Shown: one piece after another, positions 58,196 through 64,000 of the stretch
Layout of the letters: the number at the start of each line of letters is the position of its first letter
Position numbering within the stretch: the first letter of the stretch is position 1
Source of the DNA: CAZMXS01 sp964570325
Lineage (GTDB): Bacteria > Verrucomicrobiota > Kiritimatiellia > CAIQIC01 > CAZMXS01
Assembly (NCBI GenBank): GCA_964570325.1
Contig: CAZMXS010000002.1
Span: forward strand, 1 to 64,000
Direction of reading: 5' to 3'
DNA: 64,000 bases
Program-made: the position numbers and the translations under genes
Notes under the pieces: generated by a model
Seen by the model: the letters and a program-made list of their open reading frames with translations, nothing else
The model's database searches: none
What the model was told of the DNA's origin: nothing

Positions 58196-58315
58196 TACAT
58201 GTTCCTCCGTTTCGCGCGACAGTCATACCGGGTTGGGCATAGGATGTAAATGCCGAAGGCGGCGCCGGTGCGCTTCCCGTGGATTTGCGGTTGCATGTTT
58301 TTTAGGGGCGGGTCT

Positions 58316-58762
58316 ATGCTGACATCATTGATGGGTTTGTCCCGGCGGGACGGAAAGGCGGTGGTGGCGATGCCTGAAAAAGACATGCTGAAGCGGCTTT
58401 GGGAAAAGCAGACCGAATTGAACCTGCGCATCGGCGTGGATTGCGCGCAGATGAGCGAGGAAGACCAGCAGAAATGGATTCTCAACTACTGCCGGGCCAT
58501 GTCGCAGGAGATCGCCGAACTCACCGACAGCGTCCCTTGGAAATGGTGGGCGCGCTACCAGAAGTTCGACCGGCAGAATGCCCGGGTTGAAGTGGTGGAT
58601 TTATTTCATTTCCTGATCTCGTTGGCACAGGTGCTCGGTATGAGCGCCGAGGATGTGTTTGACACCTATCTGCAAAAACACAAAGTCAACCTCCAACGAC
58701 AGGATACGGGCTATCAGGTAAAGGACGAGTCCGATAACCGGCAGATTGGCGCCGGCAATTAG
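58316..58762 (+). CDS. Dimeric dUTPase-like NTP pyrophosphohydrolase
   Basis: The all-alpha fold family (dUTPase_2/MazG-like) is recognised from LNLRIGVD, SQEIAELTDSVPWKWW and EVVDLFHFLISLAQVLGMSAEDVFDTYLQKHKVN. The acidic residues of EIAE and EVVD would bind magnesium. The start is uncertain: ATG 58316 has AGGGG upstream, ATG 58370 gives 130 residues beginning at the conserved part, and ATG 58250 is also open. It probably sanitises dUTP or a related nucleotide. Confidence 0.8.
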   Translation: MLTSLMGLSRRDGKAVVAMPEKDMLKRLWEKQTELNLRIGVDCAQMSEEDQQKWILNYCRAMSQEIAELTDSVPWKWWARYQKFDRQNARVEVVDLFHFLISLAQVLGMSAEDVFDTYLQKHKVNLQRQDTGYQVKDESDNRQIGAGN

Positions 58763-58787
58763 GACGCGACGGCAAGCGGAAAGGGCT

Positions 58788-61427
58788 ATGAGACTGGCGG
58801 ATAAAGTCACCGGGTTGCTGGTCATCGTGCTGGCGATTTCGATCGCCCTGAACTTTGCCGTTTTCCGCATTGTTATCTTCCGCGGCTTCATTCAGATGGA
58901 GGATGAGCGCGCCGTCCAGGACATGGACCGCTGCCGCGAGGCGCTCAAGCGCGAGATTGATGGCGTCCGCATGCTGGCCATTGACTGGGCGCAGTGGGAC
59001 GACAGCTATCGTTTCGTCGCGGACGGCAACCCCGAGTATACCGAGGCCAACCTGCTGCTTAAGTCGTTCAAAGATAACAGTCTTTCATTGATCGCCTATT
59101 ACACGATCTCCAACACGCTGGTCTGGGGCCAATGCTACGACCTCGACACCGGAGAAGAAATCCACCTGCGGGAGTTTGCCGGCACCACGCTGCCTGATCA
59201 TAGCGCGCTGGTCTCTTATCCGCAAACCCAGCCGGCGGTCGCGGGCATCCTGATGACCGACCGCGGACCAATGCTCGTCGCTTCGGCGACCATCCTGACC
59301 TCGGAGGGCCTGGGGCCGCCGCGCGGCCACCTGATCATGGGCCGTTTCCTTGATGCCGCTCTCGTCAAGGCGTTGGGTGAACGGGTCAATCTGGCGTTGG
59401 ATATCTTCCCGATCCCGGGGGGCAAAGTGCCGGATTCCGTGCGCGGGATTGTGGCCCAATTGCCGGCCGCGGGCGCGGCGCACATCGAGAAGAAGGACGC
59501 GCGTCGCCTGCTTGTGTACGCGATTATCACCGACATTAACAACGCGCCCGCGATCCTGCTGCGCACCACGGTAGTGCGGGAAATCAACGCGCGCGCGCGC
59601 GCCACCCAGCACTATGTCTCCATTGCACTGCTGGTCGCCGGCCTGCTGATCCTCGTGGTTATCATCCGCCTGATGCGGGTGCTGGTAGTCGGCCCCATCA
59701 GTTGGCTGACCCAGACGGTGCTGGCCGTGCGCGAAAGCGCGCGAACCGGGCTGGGTATTCACCGCAAGATCGCCCTGCGCCGCAATGACGAAATTGGCGT
59801 GCTGTCGCGCGAGTTCGAGAATACCATCCAGGAATGGGATGCCGCGCGCACCCGGGCGGAACAGGCCAGCCAGGCCAAGTCCGACTTCCTGACCTTTATT
59901 TCACACGAACTGCGTACGCCCCTCAACGGCATCATGGGTTTGGCTGAACTCATCGCCAATGCCAAGTCGCTCGAAAGCAACCGCGAACGCGCGCGCACGA
60001 TCATTGACGAATCCGAATCGCTGGTCAATCTGATCAACGAGTTGCTCGACACGGCGCGGATCGAGGCCGGCAAGCTGGAATTGGAAAGCGTGCCGTTCGA
60101 TCCCGCCGCCTTGGTCGAGAAGATCGTGTCGGTAATGTCGGTGCGGGCCCTGAAAAAGGGGTTGGGGTTCGACGTGCGGCTCGACCCCAAGCTGCCGGCC
60201 GAACTGATCGGCGACCCCGGCCGTATCCGCCAAGTCATCGTCAATCTCGCCGGCAACTCGCTCAAGTTCACCGAACAGGGCTCGGTTTCATTGGGAATCA
60301 GCGTGTTGGAGGATCTCGGCCAGCGCGTCAAACTCCGCTTTGAGGTGGTGGACACCGGTATCGGCATTCCCCGGGAGAAACAAGAGGCGATTTTTGAGCG
60401 GTTCGTCCAGGCCGACCGCAACATTGCCGTACGCTACGGCGGCACCGGCCTGGGCATGAGCATCTCGCGCGACTTGGTCCGGCTGATGGGCGGGGAAATC
60501 GGGGTGGACAGCGAAGTTGGGCGCGGCAGCACGTTCTGGTTCCAGCTTGTCCTGCGCAAGGGAACCGGCACGCGGCACGGCGAGGAGCCTGGCGCCGCCA
60601 ATCAGCCGGCGCCCTATGAGACCGGCCGGACCGGCCACATCCTGCTGGTGGACGATTATGCGACCAATCGCGAAGTCGCCATGAGCCACCTCTTCGCCGC
60701 CGGCTACACAATTGAAACGGCCGAAAACGGTCTGGAAGCCATTGCCGCGGCGGAACGACACCGTTTCGACCTGATCCTGATGGATGTCGAAATGCCCGAG
60801 ATGAACGGTTGCGAAGCAACCCGTCGGATTCGGGCCGGCAATTCACCTAATCGGCAAACCCCCATCCTGGCCATGACCGCTTATGTTTCCGGAGTGACGC
60901 GTGAGGAGTGCCTAGCTGCCGGAATGAACGGCGTAATCACCAAGCCGATTCGCCGCAAGGCCCTGCTGGCCGAAGTGGACCGCCGGATTCGCCGCGCACG
61001 CGGCGAGGCATCGGCCGGAGAAACCCAGACGGGCGCCCGGCCGGCGGCAACCGGCGCCGCGCAACAGGCCGAACCCATCCAGTGGGACCAGGCCGTCGCG
61101 GAATTTCTCGGCGATGAAAAGGAAGTAGAACGTCTGCTGCGCTCGTTCCTCGACGCCGGGGCTGAACAACTGGTACGTATGAAGGAAGCCATGAACAAAG
61201 GCCATTTCGCGCAACTGGCGCGCGAGGCGCATTCGATCAAGGGCGCCGCCACGAATTTGACAGCGGCGCCGTTGGCGGACGCCGCCGCCGCCCTTGAAAA
61301 GGTGGCCCGCGCGGGCAGCGGCTCGGAATGCCCGGCCGCGTTCGACAAAATGGTCGTGGAATTCGACCGGCTGCGCCGTCATGTTCAGACGCGGGTGCCG
61401 CCGGGCGAGAAGGACTGGCTGCAATGA
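58788..61427 (+). CDS. CHASE4 hybrid histidine kinase with receiver and HPt domains
   Basis: The 879-residue sensor starts MRLADKVTGLLVIV. Order: membrane helix (8-30), CHASE4 periplasmic domain (about 35-265, with DWAQWDDSYRFV), helix (about 278-300), HAMP (to about 355), HisKA with His373 in FISHELRTPLNG, and ATPase (NLAGNSLKFTE, DTGIGIP at 522, GGTGLGMSIS). A receiver with Asp666 (LMDVEMPEMNG) and an HPt domain with His815 (EAHSIKGAATN) follow. The full internal phosphorelay suggests signal transfer to the receiver gene that overlaps its stop codon. The ligand is unknown. Confidence 0.93.
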   Translation: MRLADKVTGLLVIVLAISIALNFAVFRIVIFRGFIQMEDERAVQDMDRCREALKREIDGVRMLAIDWAQWDDSYRFVADGNPEYTEANLLLKSFKDNSLSLIAYYTISNTLVWGQCYDLDTGEEIHLREFAGTTLPDHSALVSYPQTQPAVAGILMTDRGPMLVASATILTSEGLGPPRGHLIMGRFLDAALVKALGERVNLALDIFPIPGGKVPDSVRGIVAQLPAAGAAHIEKKDARRLLVYAIITDINNAPAILLRTTVVREINARARATQHYVSIALLVAGLLILVVIIRLMRVLVVGPISWLTQTVLAVRESARTGLGIHRKIALRRNDEIGVLSREFENTIQEWDAARTRAEQASQAKSDFLTFISHELRTPLNGIMGLAELIANAKSLESNRERARTIIDESESLVNLINELLDTARIEAGKLELESVPFDPAALVEKIVSVMSVRALKKGLGFDVRLDPKLPAELIGDPGRIRQVIVNLAGNSLKFTEQGSVSLGISVLEDLGQRVKLRFEVVDTGIGIPREKQEAIFERFVQADRNIAVRYGGTGLGMSISRDLVRLMGGEIGVDSEVGRGSTFWFQLVLRKGTGTRHGEEPGAANQPAPYETGRTGHILLVDDYATNREVAMSHLFAAGYTIETAENGLEAIAAAERHRFDLILMDVEMPEMNGCEATRRIRAGNSPNRQTPILAMTAYVSGVTREECLAAGMNGVITKPIRRKALLAEVDRRIRRARGEASAGETQTGARPAATGAAQQAEPIQWDQAVAEFLGDEKEVERLLRSFLDAGAEQLVRMKEAMNKGHFAQLAREAHSIKGAATNLTAAPLADAAAALEKVARAGSGSECPAAFDKMVVEFDRLRRHVQTRVPPGEKDWLQ

Positions 61428-61846
61428 GAATGCTGGTAGTGGATGATGAACCCGTCAGCCGCCGCAAACTGCAGTTATTGCTCGAACAGTACGGCACATG
61501 CGAGACCGCCGACAGCGGCGAGCGCGCGCTGGAATTGATTTGCCAGGCCCACGCGCAGACCGAGCCTTACGCCTTAATCACAATGGATATCGAGCTGCCC
61601 GGCATACAAGGCCCCGAGGTCGTCGCGCGCATCCGGCAATGGGAGCGCGAAAACGCGGTTGGCGCCCCAGCCCGGATCGTGATGGTCACAGTCATGGCGG
61701 ACGTGCCAACCGTCATGGCCGCCCTGAAAACCGGCTGCGACCGTTACCTGCTGAAGCCCTTCACCCCCGACAAGATCCGCGAAACGCTGACCGCCCTTGG
61801 TTATGAATTGAACCCGCCGCGGCAAAAGGCCGCTGGCGGCGCCTGA
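61424..61846 (+). CDS. Receiver-only response regulator, partner of the hybrid kinase
   Basis: The 140-residue protein begins MRMLVVDDEPVSRRK, with its ATG overlapping the kinase stop codon as ATGA. Phosphoacceptor Asp55 lies in TMDIELPGIQG, with Thr/Val in MVTVMAD and Lys in YLLKPFTPDKI. No DNA-binding or enzymatic output follows, so it acts by protein contact. It is the likely final acceptor of the HPt phosphoryl group. Confidence 0.92.
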   Translation: MRMLVVDDEPVSRRKLQLLLEQYGTCETADSGERALELICQAHAQTEPYALITMDIELPGIQGPEVVARIRQWERENAVGAPARIVMVTVMADVPTVMAALKTGCDRYLLKPFTPDKIRETLTALGYELNPPRQKAAGGA

Positions 61847-61979
61847 ATGATCAGCGCCCACTCGGAGATGGGCGCCACCGGCCCCCCCTTCCGTCGTCAA
61901 CCGTGGCGGCCAAGACCATTGGGCGCTATTCAGGAAAATCCGGCATCTGTTTATGCGTTGCGCGCGCCATCCGGCCCAG

Positions 61980-62774
61980 TCAACGGCGGGCGTGAACCGG
62001 TCCGGTATAGCCCGGACAATACTCGGCCAGTTGCCGCGCCAGTTGGCGGCACGACATCTGGCCGGGAGCCGCCGGCCGGTCAATATAGCCATAGGTCAGG
62101 CAGGAACCCGCGCACGCCAGGCTCAATCGGCTCTGAGCGCCCAAGGCGCCCATTCCGATCAAACATACCGGGCCGCGATCCGCCAGGCGGAGTATATCAA
62201 ACAGCTCGATCACGTCCGGCGGGCGATTGATGAAAGTGGCAATCTTTACGATACCGGCTCCGGCCTGGCGCCCCTGCCGCACATAGTCGGCCAACACGGC
62301 GGCCGGAGAGGTGCCCAGAAACTCATGATACGAACCCACCAGCGTTTTGCCGCGCCGGCGCGCCTCGGCGGCCAAGGGCTTGATGATCGCGCTGCGGATT
62401 TCGACGTCTATGGCGGATATATGCGGCAGCGCCCGCCGATACAAGGCTTCCCGCTCCGCCTCCGAACCAGCCCAATGTCCGCCCTCGTGGATCAGCCGAA
62501 TGGTGAGCAGGACCGGGATGCCGGCGCGCTCGATCCGACGGCAGGCTCCGAGCCAGTCAGTCATCGTGGCGCCTACCTGGTCCAAGCGAATTTCCACAAT
62601 ATCCATGACGGGCTGCTTGAGAAATGCCAAGTCTTCGACTTCCGCCGCTGTAGTCAACGACCCAACCACGCGCGGTACACCGCCAATGACCAATTTCCCG
62701 ATTCTAACCGGTTTCACCACGACCTCACGCCGCTTTTGTTTTGCCACCGCCTTGCTCATCCCCACCCCCATCAT
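61980..62774 (-). CDS. aroD: 3-dehydroquinate dehydratase, type I
   Basis: This is the third step of the shikimate pathway. The 264-residue product (about 255 if ATG 62759 is used) has the type I TIM-barrel motifs: EIRLDQVG near 61, SYHEF with His150 and GIVKIAT with the Schiff-base Lys177. The C-terminal GSCLTYGYIDRPAAPGQ is also typical. The N-terminus has about 20 basic residues more than usual. No other aro gene is adjacent. Confidence 0.9.
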   Translation of the reverse strand: MMGVGMSKAVAKQKRREVVVKPVRIGKLVIGGVPRVVGSLTTAAEVEDLAFLKQPVMDIVEIRLDQVGATMTDWLGACRRIERAGIPVLLTIRLIHEGGHWAGSEAEREALYRRALPHISAIDVEIRSAIIKPLAAEARRRGKTLVGSYHEFLGTSPAAVLADYVRQGRQAGAGIVKIATFINRPPDVIELFDILRLADRGPVCLIGMGALGAQSRLSLACAGSCLTYGYIDRPAAPGQMSCRQLARQLAEYCPGYTGPVHARR

Positions 62775-62799
62775 TAAGACCCGCTTGGTGTTCCGCCGT

Positions 62800-63690
62800 T
62801 CAACCGCCCGTCGGAACCAGGACCGTCAGCGCCCGCGGCCGAACCATCACCACAACTTCCGCCGGCGCCTCAACCACCTCGCCGTCCACCTGAATCGGCG
62901 CGGGCATGACCCGCTGCACTATCAACTCTTGGAAGCGCCGGCTCATCACCCCCGGCAATTCATTCCAAGTGCCGTCAAACAGCTTGTTCAGCGACGGCAA
63001 CAACGCCGGCGCATCCTTTTGCGCCACCACCACCAGTTCCAGGAAACCATCGTCCGGGCAAGCCTGCGGCGCAATGCGAGCCCCGCCACCGTACTGGGTC
63101 AGATTGGCAACAGTAAAAACCAGCGGATCCGAGAATTCGATCTGCTCCCGGCCGTCCAGCGTGACGCGCATGGGTTGCGGCACGTATCCGATCGCCTCAT
63201 ACACCGCCGCGAAAACATACGGTAGAATGCCGCGCACGGGGGACATCTGAAACGTCCGGGCCAACGCGGCGTCCCATGCCATGCTGCAGGTCACAAAAAA
63301 CGGCCGCCCGTTGGCCGTGCCTACATCAATCGCCCGGCGCTGGGCCTTGAACAACGCCGCGGCAGCCCGTCCCGGTTGCAGCGGGATGCCGAAATGGCGG
63401 GCGAACCCGTTGCCGCTTCCGGCCGGGATCACGCCCAAGGCCACCGGGCTGCCGACCAACGCGCTGCCGATCGTGTTGACCATGCCGTCGCCGCCGATCA
63501 CCAGCACCGTATCTACGCCCTCGGCGATCGCCCGTTCCGCCTTGGCGCGCCCATCGGCCGCGTCCCGGCTGATCTGGTAAGCCAGATCCACGCCCGGCAC
63601 GTCCCAGCATTCCTCCAGCACATTCTGGACAGCGCCGAACCCGCTGAGCAGCCGCGACCGGGGATTAATGAATACCCGCACTTTACGCAT
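62800..63690 (-). CDS. Diacylglycerol kinase-like lipid kinase (YegS/DagK family)
   Basis: The 296-residue protein shows the DAGK catalytic domain: NPRSR near 9-13, the nucleotide-binding GGDGM (66-70) and GSGNGFARHF (91-100), followed by the C-terminal beta-sandwich ending in VDGEVVEAPAEVVVMV. It probably phosphorylates diacylglycerol or a related lipid for phospholipid turnover. It could alternatively be a sphingosine- or undecaprenol-type kinase of the same fold. It lies 25 bases upstream of aroD. Confidence 0.87.
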   Translation of the reverse strand: MRKVRVFINPRSRLLSGFGAVQNVLEECWDVPGVDLAYQISRDAADGRAKAERAIAEGVDTVLVIGGDGMVNTIGSALVGSPVALGVIPAGSGNGFARHFGIPLQPGRAAAALFKAQRRAIDVGTANGRPFFVTCSMAWDAALARTFQMSPVRGILPYVFAAVYEAIGYVPQPMRVTLDGREQIEFSDPLVFTVANLTQYGGGARIAPQACPDDGFLELVVVAQKDAPALLPSLNKLFDGTWNELPGVMSRRFQELIVQRVMPAPIQVDGEVVEAPAEVVVMVRPRALTVLVPTGG

Positions 63691-63817
63691 GGCGCATAAT
63701 CAATCCGGAATGAACGCGCGAAACAATACAATTCTGCGCGCCGCGCCGTGAACGCCGCCTCTGGCATTTCATCAAAGCACCTGATATATTCACCGGCGGT
63801 TTGGGAGTCTGAATCAA

Positions 63818-64000
63818 ATGAGCATTAAATACAAAGACTACTACGAAATTCTCGGTGTCAGCCGCACAGCGTCCGCCGATGAAATCAAAAAAGCCTACCG
63901 CAAGCTGGCGCAGAAGTATCACCCTGACCGCAACAAATCACCCGAGGCGGAGACCCGTTTCAAAGAGATCAACGAGGCGCACGAAGTGCTCAGCGACGCC
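63818..64000 (+). CDS. DnaJ-family co-chaperone, 5' part only
   Basis: The first 61 codons are present before the window ends. They encode a J domain starting MSIKYKDYYEILGVSRTA with the HPD motif (YHPDRNKSP) and FKEINEAHEVLSDA. GGGAG lies about ten bases upstream of the ATG. Whether it is DnaJ proper (with zinc fingers) or a CbpA-type protein cannot be decided. The SIKYKDYYE start is more like CbpA. No CIRCE element is seen upstream. Confidence 0.9.
   Translation, partial: MSIKYKDYYEILGVSRTASADEIKKAYRKLAQKYHPDRNKSPEAETRFKEINEAHEVLSDA

Noticed and set aside
56324..58249. A 641-codon plus-strand frame opposite msbA and trxB
   Set aside because: It is antisense to two well-supported genes and its His/Gln/Arg-rich composition is that of a shadow frame.
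1..64000. CRISPR array, insertion sequence, integrase or prophage genes
   Set aside because: No regularly spaced identical repeats, transposase, integrase or phage structural gene was seen. The heptamer tracts are too short-period to be CRISPR.

Overview
The window comes from a GC-rich, Gram-negative bacterium, most likely a member of the Verrucomicrobiota/Kiritimatiellota (PVC) group. The evidence is indirect. The heptose genes hldD and hldE and an MsbA-type flippase imply an LPS outer membrane. EF-Tu has a divergent switch I of the kind I recall from PVC bacteria. Two secreted glycoside hydrolases end in an Asp-rich DxDxDGMxDxWE segment plus a short beta module, a tail I associate with these phyla. 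No rRNA gene is present to confirm the placement.

Region 1 (1-31.9 kb, all minus strand) is an unbroken translation and transcription supercluster. In transcription order it reads tRNA-Thr, tuf, rpmG, tRNA-Trp, secE, nusG, rplK, rplA, rplJ, rplL, rpoB, rpoC, rpsL, rpsG, fusA, rpsJ, rplC, rplD, rplW, rplB, rpsS, an extra membrane/coiled-coil gene, rplV, rpsC, rplP, rpmC, rpsQ, rplN, rplX, rplE, rpsN, rpsH, rplF, rplR, rpsE, rplO, secY, adk, map, infA, rpmJ, rpsM, rpsK, rpsD, rpoA, rplQ. The rif, str, S10, spc and alpha operons are thus joined head to tail, often with 4-base ATGA overlaps. A stable-RNA-style promoter (UP element, TTGACA, GC-rich discriminator) lies before tRNA-Thr, a second candidate promoter before rpsL, a hairpin between rplL and rpoB, and a strong hairpin after rplQ. 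Oddities are the inserted gene between rplV and rpsS, the absence of rpmD (L30), a divergent IF-1, an EF-Tu with KILTI instead of RGITI, and an L33 lacking one of four zinc cysteines.

Region 2 (32-42.4 kb) begins with a large secreted GH5 enzyme and an intracellular GH43. It continues with a B12-binding radical SAM enzyme, a membrane PAS sensor with a C-terminal Cys4 zinc-ribbon-like end, a sugar-phosphate isomerase-like TIM barrel, a DUF3592 membrane protein and a class II aldolase.

Region 3 (42.5-49 kb) holds hldD-hldE, NADP isocitrate dehydrogenase, a secreted metallophosphoesterase coupled to an Rsm22-like methyltransferase, and a second methyltransferase.

Region 4 (49-64 kb) holds a clan GH-A glycosidase, a STAS protein, a receiver-only regulator, a secreted GH10 xylanase, a lytic transglycosylase, trxB-msbA, a dimeric dUTPase-like protein, a CHASE4 hybrid histidine kinase with HPt plus a receiver-only partner, aroD, a diacylglycerol-kinase-like lipid kinase, and the start of a dnaJ-type gene. 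GH10, GH43 and GH5 together suggest a plant or algal polysaccharide diet, but they are scattered rather than arranged in one locus.

The intergenic DNA of regions 3-4 carries four tracts of degenerate 7-bp tandem repeats (TTGAACC type and CTGATTA type). Two of them sit directly in front of start codons. I consider these, the gene inserted in the S10 operon, and the altered EF-Tu/IF-1 pair the most interesting signals.
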